A stretch of 64,000 nt of DNA. It comes from Ypsolopha sequella. Taxonomy: Eukaryota; Arthropoda; Insecta; Lepidoptera; Ypsolophidae. Both the position numbers and the translations under genes were made by a program. The stretch spans positions 10,019,977-10,083,976 of the forward strand of contig OW203989.1 of the NCBI GenBank assembly GCA_934047225.1. The letters run 5' to 3'. The notes below the pieces were generated by a model. That model was not told the DNA's origin. It saw only the letters and a list, made by a program, of their open reading frames with translations, and did not search any database. Positions 21,126 through 31,667 of the stretch are shown piece after piece (position 1 is the stretch's first letter; each line of letters opens with the position of its first letter).

Positions 21126-21207
21126 GTCTAGATTTGTTTAAAATCTCCCCGGTATGAATTTTGCTTATCAAAATCCTTTTATTCTTATCTTTATGTATAT
21201 GAATAAA

Positions 21208-21252
21208 CACAACTGATGCCGGGTCCAGATCGGACCCGAAATATATTTTGTG
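21208..21252 (+). ncRNA. Hammerhead-ribozyme-like motif, copy B
   Basis: CACAA (21208-21212) pairs with TTGTG (21248-21252). Between them are CTGATGCC, a GGGTCC/GGACCC stem with loop AGATC, GAAA, then TATATT. The putative cleavage site (after UU) falls directly before the stem I 3' strand, as in a hammerhead. Core A9 is missing. Confidence 0.45.
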
Positions 21253-21592
21253 GTTCTTACAATATAAAGTATTTAATTTAATTATATACTACATAAAATT
21301 ATAATTTACTTTCTTCTTTTATTGATGAGGTTATTAATTAATTTATATAATATATTTAGTATATTTGTCTTATGAAGTTAGATTAGCTTTAATTATAATA
21401 TCAAGAATTATTATAGTAATTAAATTATATTTACAAGTTATCAAAAATTAACTTGATTTTTTTTTTAATCTATATATTTCCGACAACATATATTATTTAC
21501 AATAATATGGCTATAAATTTTTTATAAAAAGGTAAAATATATTAGTTATAAATTATAAGCAATATATATAATGAATGATATTTGATTTTGAT

Positions 21593-21960
21593 AATGATGA
21601 CAGCTAGATAGACAAATGGACAAAAGGAATTAAAAGATGTATTAACATGATGAAGAAGAAAAAAGGTAATAATTGCGCATGTTTTGGTCCGGGTCTGAAC
21701 AAGCAGCACTGGGGATCTAAAAAGGCCGACTTGGGTGAATCATGAAATGATTTGAGAGTAGGACAGAGTCAGAGTTTCTTCATGCGTGCAAAAGAGACAG
21801 CATTACAACAGAATCATAACATGATTCATCCAAAGCGGCCTTTTTAGAGGGCCTGATCTCTACGAGGAGTCAGCACAAAAAATCTAATCCAAACTTCTTC
21901 TTCATCTTAATACCTCTTTCAATTCTTTCTGTCCAACTCTCAGTCTAGATGTCATCATTA
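21593..21960. repeat. Outer inverted-repeat element hosting a nested MITE
   Basis: The arms contain ATGATGACAGCTAGATAGAC and CTCAGTCTAGATGTCATCAT, plus AACATGATGAAGAAGAA-type and TTCTTCTTCATCTTAAT-type segments. The MITE at 21711-21859 lies between them. Confidence 0.6.
21711..21859. repeat. MITE, GGATCTAAAAAGGCC family, copy 2
   Basis: It aligns along its length with 2155-2300, with inverted ends GGGGATCTAAAAAGGCCGAC and GCGGCCTTTTTAGAGGGCC. Confidence 0.7.
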
Positions 21961-22313
21961 TATACGTATTAGAACAAATGCAGAATATCTAAAAAGTTAA
22001 TTATATTTAATACTATTTTATTCTTACCAACATTTATTGTCTCCCCCTCTAACCTCATAACTCTCTTCGATCCCACCATTGCTTGCGTCCGTTGACTGTA
22101 CTCCATTTAATTCACCTTTTCCTTTAATAAATATTTGATTGGTCTGTTAGGGAATTAGCTGCCGAATCAATCGTGAGGTCAATTGGCTGGCAGCAATCAC
22201 AGACTAGCCTGCTAGACTCTCCCTCGCGGCCGGTAGCGCAGGTGTGGGGTCATGATTAAACGGACCTTTGTACTTCACTATTCTTATGATCTTGTGAAAT
22301 TAAATTTTAGCGA

Positions 22314-22803
22314 TTTTGCTATCACAAATATAGTCTATTATCTATATTATTTTTATTAAACCGATTAACCAAGTGAAATGGCCATTTGAAGTTGTGCAGT
22401 TGACATTATACGGTCTCTTAACGGGACACCTGACGCTAGAACATCAACAACACCAGGTTTTCAAGGGTTCATTGGAAGAAACTAGGTCTCTCCTTATATT
22501 GAAGAAAATATATTTGATTTATCAATCTTTTATCTACGGATTCCACCTATAAACAATGTTTTGCTATCACAAATATAGTCTATTATCTATATTATTTTTA
22601 TTAAACCGATTAACCAAGTGAAATGGCCATTTGAAGTTGTGCAGTTGACATTATACGGTCTCTTAACGGGACACCTGACGCTAGAACACCAACAACACCA
22701 GGTTTTCAAGGGTTCATTGGAAGAAACTAGGTCTCTCCTTATATTGAAGAAAATATATTTGATTTATCAATCTTTTATCTACGGATTCCACCTATAAACA
22801 ATG
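22314..22803. repeat. 245-bp tandem duplication
   Basis: Units 22314-22558 and 22559-22803 are colinear. I noticed only one mismatch (AACATCAACA versus AACACCAACA). Each unit contains a TTAACGGGACACCTGACGCT junction (22428 and 22673), so the duplication came after insertion of the TTAA-ended element. Confidence 0.92.
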
Positions 22804-23487
22804 TTTTAAGATTTATACTTTTGTCAAAAAAAAAAGTTTTCCACCCTCTTTTTTTTGGTTTTCAAACGTTCGTTTCAAAAACGCGGTTAAGAGATCAACT
22901 TGATTTTTTTTTATAAAAAAGGCAATAGAAATATGAAGGGATGTTACCTAAATCCAATATTTTTGTCCCTACAAAATATTTCAGTATTAGTTAAAAAACA
23001 CACCAATTTGTTGTTTCGCTGCGTGATTGTGCTGGACGGGTAATAAAAAAAGTTGCTAGGATACTTACACACACACTTTTCTCTCATACAATAACATCAC
23101 ATTCAAACAGAAGTCAAGACTTTTTCATGGCATATTTGCATGTTATTAAATTTTTTTTTTCTTTTTTCTTGTGTTTTATATAAGATAGACTATATATAGT
23201 AATATTGTCATCAAATTAAACTAATAGATACTCGTATAATAAAATCAAAGTATCCCAAATGCAGTAAGCCGCTTTTGGTAACTGTCACTCTCGATACGGC
23301 CTTTTAGGTCAGTGTAGGTGATAGGGACTGTCTTTGTCTAGATTGTTTTAGGATACAATTAGCACATCTTTATGTTTTGGAAAACATATTGCATGCTGTT
23401 GTTTTTATTGGATAAGTGCCTCTGTATGTTTTTTTTCGATTCAATAAATAATTTTTGTATTTGTATTTGTATATGCCATCCTCTTAA
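22428..23487. mobile_element. TTAA-ended DNA-transposon-like element, rearranged
   Basis: The left end TTAACGGGACACCTGACG and right end TATGCCATCCTCTTAA match the compact copy at 61439-61947, including the internal CAAACGTTCGTTTCAAAAAC and GGACGGGTAATAAAAAAAGT blocks. Here the left part is tandemly duplicated. The right part is interrupted at about 23063-23471 by an insert ending in a TTTGTA repeat, typical of a LINE tail. TTAA ends suggest piggyBac-type targeting. No transposase is encoded. Confidence 0.65.
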
Positions 23488-23548
23488 GAGTCCGTATAAG
23501 GCATAGACTTAGGATATACTGTAAATCCTAAGTCTATGGTATAAGGTC

Positions 23549-23732
23549 AGACACACAACTTCAAATGACCATTTCACATTGTGTAACTTGGTCAATAGGT
23601 TTAATAAAAATAATATAGATATTAGACTAGGGCTGATTCATCTGAGAAAAAAGCAAATAAGGTCTTTGCCATTAGACTTATTGTGCTGGACGGGTAATAA
23701 TAAAGTTGCTCTAGGATATGCCATCTTCTTAA
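23549..23732. repeat. Rearranged terminal segment of the same elements
   Basis: CACAACTTCAAATGACCATT and the following ~60 bp are the inverted counterpart of 22345-22402. The segment then runs into GTGCTGGACGGGTAATAATA and ends CCATCTTCTTAA (TTAA at 23729-23732). It suggests a larger outer inverted-repeat element around 22320-23640. Confidence 0.5.
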
Positions 23733-24335
23733 GGTACGAACATGGTAACATTAATATTTTTTCCACATTTTATTGTGCTTTTAAGCTTGTGATGTGGTGA
23801 CAGACGAATCGTCGCGCAAACTTTACCCCCCACAGAAATGTAAATTTGATCATTACATGACATACGTATGTTAAAATGTGTATAGAAATTAGTTATCTAT
23901 TAGCTGTAAATATTAATTATTCATAATATTACTTCAGAACTGGGGTCTGAAGCTGTTTGGAATATTTATTCCTTGTAACAATTTCTATGGATTGCAGTCT
24001 GTAAGTTTGTTACGCAAAAGTTCTAAACTCCCACATTAGAAGGAAACTTCATCAAAGCTTCTAGAATTGCATGGGATGCTAACTACTTTATTTATCTTTG
24101 TTGTAAGTGGTATTTCATTAATATTCTCATCGAAGCTAAGTAGTCTTTTTGAGTATTAACTTACCTGCAAGTTACTAGCTACTTTACAAAAAAATCAAGA
24201 ACATTTTTCAATTAACTTTTGCTACTCTTTTATTTACGCGCTTTTTGCGAAATAACAAAATATAAGTGATATAAGATAAAGAAAAATTTGAAAAAAATAT
24301 AATTTTGAGTGCAGATATTTTATCTATTGTAAGAA
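23733..24335. other. AT-rich sequence with no identified feature
   Basis: No repeat or coding frame was recognised. Confidence 0.45.
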
Positions 24336-24502
24336 TAAAGCCGATTCTGAAGGCTTTAATTTTAGTTTTAGTGCTGTCAAAACTAAATTTTCTTCATTGG
24401 AAAACAGTCCATAAGTGTTACGAATAGAAGCTAAATTACTTTGGAAAAAATTAAGTTTTGACAGCACTTAAACTAAAATTAAAGCCTTCAGAATCGGCTT
24501 TA
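24336..24502. repeat. MITE, TAAAGCCGATTCTG family, copy 2
   Basis: Inverted ends are TAAAGCCGATTCTGAAGGCT and GCCTTCAGAATCGGCTTTA. It is the best-preserved copy of the family in this window. Confidence 0.85.
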
Positions 24503-24799
24503 TTATCTAATAAAAACCATTATAATGTCATGGGAAGCAGGCACCCACTGAGGTGCCAACTAGCCCACAGTAAGTATAAGGATTGTCACATAATACAAAG
24601 TATTCTTGTGAAGCATACAATAATCTGGTAAACATAAGTTTTTTTGCTCGTATATCTAGTAAAGCAGTCAAGTATTCCGCTAAGGTTCAAGTGCAACGCA
24701 ACTCTCGAACCCCCTAGAAACTTAAACATCTGCTACCTCTCAACCCAATGAACTCTACAATTATTGTAGTTCTTTGTCTCAATCAGTGTCAAGATTTTT

Positions 24800-25328
24800 A
24801 GGGTTCCGTACCCAAAATTTTTATGTTGTGTAAAATGCTGACCCAAAACCTAATTTTGAATATATGAAAATGGAGCCGAAAAACATTTTTTTTTTCCCGT
24901 AGCATGTGGGATGTTATTATCTAGAACTCATTAGGTAGAGTATAAATATATATATTTTTACCTTAAAAAATAAATAATTGGGGTGCTATCCAACGAACTA
25001 AAATCAAAGTTGCCATTTTTAGACCATTTTTGTTACGGGGACTATTTCACAGGCCAAAGCAGTTAGGAATTTGAAATTTCTGCATATTAACTATCTATCA
25101 TATAATACCAAATACAGATTTAAACAAAAAATACTAAAAACGCCGATTTATCGTGTAGTTTTAGGGTTACTTTCCCGAATACTCAACCAACTTAATTTTG
25201 CAGTTTTTATGTCTGATAGAATTAGAGTATTACCTAAAATTAAATAAATATCTAGTTTGAAATAATTCATCATATTATGTAAGGAAACCTAAAAGAGCGA
25301 GGCCCGACTCGCACTTGTGCGGTTTTTT
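24800..25328 (+). repeat. Dispersed repeat, GTTCC...CTTGGCCGG family, long copy
   Basis: It starts AGGGTTCCGTACCC and ends GCCCGACTCGCACTTGTGCG with GTTTTTT. It is about twice as long as the copy at 34648-34903, so it may hold an unrecognised insert. Confidence 0.6.
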
Positions 25329-25684
25329 GATGATCACCAGCTCTGATTCTATCACTCCTTGCTTCCCGCACCAAAGATGTAATACCTAATCTACCCGTTA
25401 CAACTAAAAAGGCGAAAAAACACTACCTAACCAACCTCTTCCTTAGAAATCCAAGATGGCGGATCGCGATCTCTATCATTATCCTCGCTTGCACTAATCA
25501 CACGGCATAGTTCAAGCGAACTGTGTTTTTTTACGTTCCACTTGATTCGAGAGAATTGCTGGGTTGATATTGTAATTAGGTTGAAACTACCACCCTTCTG
25601 GTAGCAAATCGTCCGCTTGACGAAGACTTGTTATGGCGGCATAATAAGTATTAATAAGCGTAAATGAGCTTCTTGATGACATGT

Positions 25685-26146
25685 CTAAGGTAAAGTTCCA
25701 ATACGCCTGGGTAAACGTAAAGTGTACTTCGTAACAGAGAAAGAGATAAGACTGACTGAGATAGAATCTATTTACTAATTGTTTTGGACACTTTTGGAAC
25801 CGCTACTTTGTAAAGGCAGTTTATTTATGTTGCAAAGGATATTTTTTGTTTAATGTACTCGTATCATTATTAACGAAACAAAATGGCCTTACAAGTCATT
25901 CCGAAGAATTCTTTAATCCAGAAACCAAAAAATGGCGCGTAATGTGATGATAAATGTCAAAGTGAAAATTTACCCCTGAATTTACGGGGTGTAAAATTTA
26001 ACCGTCAAAAGTGAATTTTACATTTCTGACAAGGTTTATGAACGACTTCGAGAATTGTTCGGAGCTCTTCGTATTTACTCGGGTGGTTGTGAAACGAGTG
26101 ACAGTTAATTTTTACCTTTACCTCGGCGTTTAGGAACGCTACCTAA
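25685..26146. repeat. MITE, TTAAGGTAGCGTTCG family, related long copy
   Basis: It runs from CTAAGGTAAAGTTCC with ACGCCTGGGTAAACG to GGCGTTTAGGAACGCTACCT. The segment from AATTTAACCGTCAAAAGTGA matches the element at 17884-18235 without its nested insert. Confidence 0.6.
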
Positions 26147-26600
26147 GTTGGTAGGTTGTTAAGGTTAAACGTCAGTCGCTTAGCACAAAGTGCATAACTT
26201 AACTTTGTATTTCTTGTTAAAGCTAAAAATATAAAAATATTTTAGTATGTGGCAGTAAAATCCAATAGTTCAGTATTAGTGAGGTTGAAATTTAATGCAA
26301 AATTAGTCATGACATGGTCCAAACAAATTGACAGCGAAATTGATTATTTTGCTGTCGAGCGGTCGGGCGGACAACACATCGCGAGGATGCCTCGTTTAGA
26401 GGCGAAAAACGTGTCGATAAGTTTCCTTGCTTTATTTTTGTGCTCGTACTGCTTGCTTTGCTTGTGCATGTTTTATGCGGGAGGGCGGGCGGTGCTTGAG
26501 TGTGCATTTTGAATAGCATGGTAAGAGTGTTTAGCGTTTAACATTGCAAATTATTAAATCCACAAATTCATGATGGACTTCCGCAAAGTAACGCCTTTTT
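26147..26600. other. Unassigned sequence
   Basis: Open frames on both strands at 26249-26519 overlap each other and lack recognisable domains. I could not decide whether either is real. Confidence 0.35.
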
Positions 26601-27244
26601 CAATAAATGTTATTTGTTTTTTGTTTAAAAGCTGATTACGTATTAAATTTTGTTTTTAATTTCAGTTTGATAATAAAAATTAAATCTAGAAATACAGTTC
26701 GTCTTAAATGCCATCCATTTCCATTATAAGATACGTAATATTAATTAACATTATATCATTGCAGTATAGAAACGCAGAAATAAAAGTAAATCTGGATGTG
26801 AGGAGCTCTGAACCGGGAATCGAACCCGGGACCTCTCGCTTGCCGGGCGATTGCTCTAACCTAGCAATCGCAATTAGAGCAATCGCCCGGCAAGCGAGAG
26901 GTCCCGGGTTCGATTCCCGGTTCAGAGCTCCTCACATCCAGATTTACTTTTATTTCTGCGTTTCTATACTGCAATGATATAATGTTAATTTATATCTCCT
27001 TGCGATGGATAAATCGCCAAGTGTTCAAACATAGAAATTTATTTCTGACATATACGTAATATTGTTTTACAGTTGACACTTTTCAAAAATTAAATTAATG
27101 TTGCTGTTAGATTAATGTTGTCTCATTCACACACAAAAGAAATAACATAATTTGGATTTGTCATTCTTAAAAAAAATGCAAAAATGATAATTGAGTTTCC
27201 TTCAAATTCTCTATAGAAAACGGCAATTTCATATGTAAAAACCT
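26600..27244. repeat. MITE, TTTACATATGAAATTGC family, copy 1, with nested insert
   Basis: It is colinear with 48280-48637 on both sides of a 309-bp insert (26743-27051) and ends CGGCAATTTCATATGTAAAA plus ACCT. The left terminus is not preserved clearly. Confidence 0.65.
26743..27051. mobile_element. Retroposon-like insert containing a 115-bp-arm perfect palindrome with tRNA-like sequence
   Basis: It is flanked by the 12-bp direct repeat ATACGTAATATT (26731-26742 and 27052-27063). The arms 26744-26858 and 26875-26989 are exact reverse complements around a 16-bp spacer. Each arm carries GAGAGGTCCCGGGTTCGATT followed by CCCGG, like a tRNA T-arm (box B), once per strand. The homologous MITE at 48224-48637 lacks the insert, giving an empty-site comparison. 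Confidence 0.8.
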
Positions 27245-28000
27245 AATAATTTGATGATTACCGTACTAAATTCGAAGACAAAAGTCAGTACTAAACTATT
27301 ATTGTGTAACAGTTAAGAAAAAGCGAAAGTGATTATTACGATCGGTTACTTTAGCACCGAATTTGTGGTCACACTTAACTGGCTTTAGGAAATTTGTAAC
27401 TACTTTAACCGAACATCGACCGAATTAACTGTGGCCCTTAAATTTTTTTTTTTACGTACAATGGTGCTTGGCCATTACCGCGCCCAGTTCCTCAAGGTAA
27501 TTTTGACATTTCTACTGTATACTGTAATGATAAATTACCATGTAGGCTTTCTCCTGTATTTAATTTCCTATCAAATATATTTATCAAATAGTATATTATA
27601 ATGTAGTATTGTAGCTTTTAGTAGGATCATATCATGGGATTTGGATTTATTTATTGTATAAGTAATAATAATTTAGAGGAAAGATTATAAAAATTGTATG
27701 ATTTTGAAAAAAGCCAATGGTGTGTTAATTTTCTACCTTCAAACGCGATGTTAACGAGCGAAATTTAAAACAAAAATGACGAAATAAGTTAGTTAAAAAT
27801 TGGAGTAAAATTCTTTTTTTTTCTTTATTTTAACCTTTTTTTTAACCTTAAAATATACTGTATTGTTTTGAAATCTACTGTATTTTTGGGATAGAAATAC
27901 TGTAATTTCATTTTTGCGATCTGGGAGCACTGCGCGCCTGATGGAAAGCGTCGATAAAAGCTATACTAGGATAAAAGCGCTCACCCAGGAACTGGTTAGC
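27245..28000. other. AT-rich sequence with no gene
   Basis: A fragment near 27905-27990 (GATGGAAAGCGTCG) resembles the start of the unassigned segment at 34930. Nothing else is recognised. Confidence 0.4.
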
Positions 28001-28717
28001 TGAATGTTGTCTCATTCATACACAAATCAGAAATCAGAATGATTTATTTGTGAACATAGGTATTTTAAACTAAATATAAAATTATACTTAGTTGGTGATA
28101 CATTATGGGTTATGTTATGAACGCTATGTTCTACCGCTAAGGTATACAAATATTTTAAATAAGTATTGAATGACACATGCTCATACAAAACTTTAATTAA
28201 TACAAAGTTAAATTAAATTAATTATTTAAAATATTAAATTGTATTATCATTTAAAAACATTTCGATCTTATAATAGCATTTTTTTATAAGTAATTTAGAT
28301 AATTTATTCTTAAATTGTATCAAATTTAAATCTTTAATAAAATTAGGGATCTTATTAAATATTTTTGGCGCCATACAAAATATACTCTTATTCATTAGAG
28401 CAGTTTTAGAACTTCTCAAGCGTAACTGGTGCCTGTATTGTATCCTTACCTCTGAGTGGTACGAATCGGAGACTCTAACAAACAATTCAGGATTCGTTTT
28501 TACAAAAATCGCGACTTCGTATATGTAAAGAGAAGGCACGGTGAGAATTTTGAGTGATTTGAACATTGGCTCACAGCTGTCTGTTTGTTTAAGGCCACAC
28601 AAAAGAAATAACATAATTTGATTTATCATTTCTAAAAATAATACAAAAATGTTAGTACTGAAAACTGAGTTTTCTTCAAATTCTCGATAGAAAACGGCAA
28701 TTTCATATGTAAATACC
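28001..28717. repeat. MITE, TTTACATATGAAATTGC family, copy 3, interrupted
   Basis: Left piece ATGTTGTCTCATTCATACAC and right piece from ACACAAAAGAAATAACATAA to CGGCAATTTCATATGTAAAT are separated by a LINE fragment. The left terminus is missing. Confidence 0.65.
28027..28596 (-). pseudogene. 5'-truncated non-LTR retrotransposon, C-terminal tail
   Basis: The minus-strand frame (28234-28629 overall) reads FKSLKILTVPSLYIYEVAIF, KTNPELF, RHQLRLRSSKTALMNKSIF and PKIFNKIPNFIKDL, ending in a K-rich tail. This is the typical post-RT C terminus of insect LINEs. The direct repeat ACACAAA (28020-28026 and 28597-28603) flanks the insert, and the LINE 3' end (CATTCTGATTTCTGATTTG on the minus strand) lies at the left. 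The RT domain itself is absent. Confidence 0.75.
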
Positions 28718-28814
28718 TAATATTTATGACCCCTGAAATCCCAAAACACAACAAGGTATAAGCACAAAATAACCACATACAGAATGTTTACTCCGAATAT
28801 CTAGCGAAAACGGC

Positions 28815-28925
28815 GCACGCACACATAGACGCGTATGTATGACGATCTCGAAGATACTCGGGTGAATATCAATACGAAATTCTGGCGAGATCATCATACG
28901 TACGAGTCTATGCATGTGTGCGTCT
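28815..28925. repeat. Inverted repeat, about 40-bp arms
   Basis: CGCACACATAGACGCGTATG and CGTACGAGTCTATGCATGTG type arms with CGATCTCG/CGAGATC inside. It is the core of a probable MITE whose outer ends I could not place. Confidence 0.55.
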
Positions 28926-29454
28926 GAATTCGCTCCGTCGTCGAGTCGGCCTTCTGGTTGTATCTATTTTGTGGTATAAGTTTCTTGGTATACAGATACA
29001 GTACTGTTTAAAATCTATCAATCTGTGTCAATACTCTATTGAAGAGTTTATTACATTAAATTATCATACATACTAAATGCTGACGTGAAACAATAATTTA
29101 AAATGCAACTTTACAAGTCGATTAGCGAACTAGTATAAAGTCAACGTTATGATACCAAGCCCGCGAATCAAGGCAATTTCGTTGTTATTCCTTGTTGATA
29201 AGTACTTTGACTGGAGACTTTTTTCATGGAGTACACTCTAACATTGCGTGTGATGTGTAAATTTGTGGGTAGAATTACTTAATTACAAGTTTACGAGCCT
29301 TTTTCTTTTTAGTTCCTTATTCATGGTTGGTATCATCAAACTTTTTTATGTGACGCTATATGAGAAACATATTACTTATGCTAGGAAAACTAAATTTTAC
29401 AAGATGTCTTCGATTTGTACTTATATACAAATTATATTTGTACTTATGTACTTA
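28926..29454. other. AT-rich sequence with no identified feature
   Basis: No repeat or gene was recognised. The open frame at 29263-29466 runs into the next MITE and has no domain. Confidence 0.4.
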
Positions 29455-29723
29455 TACAACGTGTAACAGAAAGGTGTAACCACATTTGATGAGCTTATTC
29501 AGTCAATGGCTTAGAACAACTTTTACTATGGAACAAAACCTGTATCTCGAAAAAATAATTTTTACTGTTTCATAGAAAATTGCAATGCCGCTCGGCCGAA
29601 ATGTATGGAAGGGCAGATTTTTTTTTGAGATTTCAGGTTTGGCTCCATAGTAAAAGTTGTTATATACCATTGACTGAATAAGCTCTTCAAATATGGTAAC
29701 ATATCTTTCTGTTACACGTTGTA
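29455..29723. repeat. MITE, TACAACGTGTAACAG family, copy 1
   Basis: Inverted ends are TACAACGTGTAACAGAAAGG and CTTTCTGTTACACGTTGTA, with GCTTATTCAGTCAATGG and AACAACTTTTACTATGG inside each arm. A TA flanks both sides. A second copy is at 32723-32958. Confidence 0.85.
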
Positions 29724-29828
29724 TATGATGAATAATGGACAAATGTACTCGTTTCATAATATATTTTTCAATGCAGTTGCTCGTAAAGTTTTCTTTTTTG
29801 TGTAACAAAATTATGCGGAAACCGACTC

Positions 29829-29888
29829 TTTATTTCACGCGTGAAATAAAACAGTACTGAAATCCTTTATTTCACGCGTGAAATAAAG
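29829..29888. repeat. Two copies of a 22-bp perfect palindrome
   Basis: TTTATTTCACGCGTGAAATA plus AA occurs twice, about 36 bp apart, separated by ACAGTACTGAAATCC. Each is self-complementary around ACGCGT. Confidence 0.85.
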
Positions 29889-30290
29889 TAATTTTTTTAA
29901 GTTTTTGACTCTGTGGTGCATGGTGCAAGTCTTATAAATTTTATAATTTAAAAAATTACAAAGATGCAAGGAGGTTTAAAAAAAAAACAATTATTTATAA
30001 GTATGCGCGCTCTAGCAATAATTGAATGATGATAAACACCATAACACATAAGATTCTTGATTATCTCATTTAAAAATACGTGTTTTGTTTCCGCAAACAA
30101 AAATATTTTTGTTGTATTTCCTCGCAAAATGCATTGAAAAATTTTGTAAGATACTTGAGCGTAAAAGGTTTTTATCCGAATGCGCGCCAATGAAAACTCT
30201 CGCTGCGCTCGTGTTTTCAATTTGGCCCTTATTCGTATAAAACCTTACTTTCCGCACGTGTATCTTAAATAACTATTAAATAATAATTAT
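29889..30290. repeat. Diverged relative of the TTTTTCAATGCA repeat
   Basis: TATTTCCTCGCAAAATGCAT followed by TGAAAAATTTTGTAAGATAC parallels the right end of 17398-17765. Together with 29755-29800 it may delimit a decayed element. Open frames on the minus strand have no recognisable domain. Confidence 0.4.
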
Positions 30291-30516
30291 TCGAATGCAT
30301 TACCAACTAGAAATCAATCAGAAACAAATTGAACAGCACAAATATTTTTGAAACAATTTCTCAGGCCAGGATTTGAACCTGCGACCTCCTTGCTTACATG
30401 ACAGCCGCGCTACCGACTGCGCTACCGAGGATCGCATCTGGAACGACGAATTTTTCCACTATACCTGTACACCGAGTTTTTGTAACGACTTGTATTCAAA
30501 GCGATGGATTTCGCAG
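30291..30516 (-). repeat. tRNA-like SINE/MITE-type repeat, most complete copy
   Basis: On the minus strand it reads GCGAAATCCATCGCTTTGAA ... CGGTAGCGCAGTCGGTAGCG (box-A-like) ... GGTCGCAGGTTCAAATCCTG (box-B-like) ... TTTGTTTCTGATTGATTTCT. The tRNA-like part lies at 30360-30435. A Pol III promoter is inferred from the two boxes. I saw no true tRNA gene. Confidence 0.65.
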
Positions 30517-30779
30517 TAAAAACATATCGAGGGCATCAAACTGAAAAGCCGTATCTACAAAAATATATGGACTCATTATTAATAAAAAAAAATTAATGAA
30601 ATATACGCCCTTTCATTTTTTTTTAAGCATATTATAGTACTCATAATGGTGGAGTAACCGTATCTTTTTCAGTACATTGTAGAGCTAATAAATATGGACA
30701 TTCGCCCGAAACAGTCGGAATTTTAGGATTTCGGAAAATCTGTAGATACGACCTTTCAGCTTGACGCCCTCAATATAAT

Positions 30780-31080
30780 CATATTTTACGTATTTCACCG
30801 ACGATTATTACGTCCCACTATCATCGCCGTACTTTGCGCACAAAATTCTTGCAATAACAATGTACTCGTAATAAAGGTCATCGGAAGAAGGAATACACCT
30901 ATAGTTTATAAATATTTACATTTTATTATGTATTTTTTTGTTCCGTTGTTTATAAAATATCGTCACGACATGAATCACCGAGGGGATGTCAGAGGTGTTC
31001 CAAGTGTGAACTGTGAAGTGCAAGCCACAGTCCAAACTTGGTACACCCGGCGCCCCAACGTGGTGGATGCATGGTAAGCT
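30780..31080. repeat. Repeat family with CGACGATTATTACGTCCCA and GTGTTCC...GGTACACC hairpin
   Basis: 30791-30843 and 30958-31080 match parts of 46893-47055 and 37823-37930. Shared blocks are ATCGTCACGACATGAAT, GTCAGAGGTGTTCC and CTTGGTACACCCG. The order is rearranged relative to the copy at 46893. Confidence 0.55.
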
Positions 31081-31667
31081 CTACTGCCGTAGTGGTGGGT
31101 CGGAGTGTCATGTGGGGGGGAGGAAGGGAAACATAAAAAATGTGTGCAAAGTTTCATTGAGATTGAGATCAAAGCCATCAGGACGTCACAAACACCTAAA
31201 ACATTTATATGGCAGCTGATGGCCTACCTTAAGGACTATTTTGCAATGAATAAAATTTAGTTTTGCAACACTAAAACTAAAATTAAAGCCTCCTAAAATT
31301 TTTATTCGTCTTAGTCAACGACATTCTATACCAATGTCATTGGTTTATCTTGTTTTTGAAAGGCGTTCCTTACCAGGCTATAAGAATGCGGGTGTAAAGT
31401 TAGATGGCTTCGCATTTGCGCTATCGCGCTAAAATTTAATAACATATACATATATACAATTTTATTATGTTTTCGTATGTTGTTTATGAAATACCTAACA
31501 AAATCGGAGAGATTTAAAAAAATACAGTTTTACTACAGTAAAAACTACAGTTTTCCTAAAAAGACAATCTTCCAGTGAGATATACAAATACATGTCCGTA
31601 TAATCACAAACTATTATTAAAATATTTATAATAATTTTATATTATAGCGCTCATATTTTCTTTGCGC
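31081..31667. other. Unassigned, with a MITE fragment
   Basis: 31222-31300 carries AACACTAAAACTAAAATTAA and AGCCTCC, a half copy of the TAAAGCCGATTCTG MITE. The rest is AT-rich with no recognised feature. Confidence 0.45.

Noticed and set aside
26810..26935. Possible pair of functional tRNA genes
   Set aside because: Only T-arm-like parts are recognisable, and I could not build a complete cloverleaf with an anticodon arm. They lie inside exact inverted repeats, so they are better read as a tRNA-derived retroposon.
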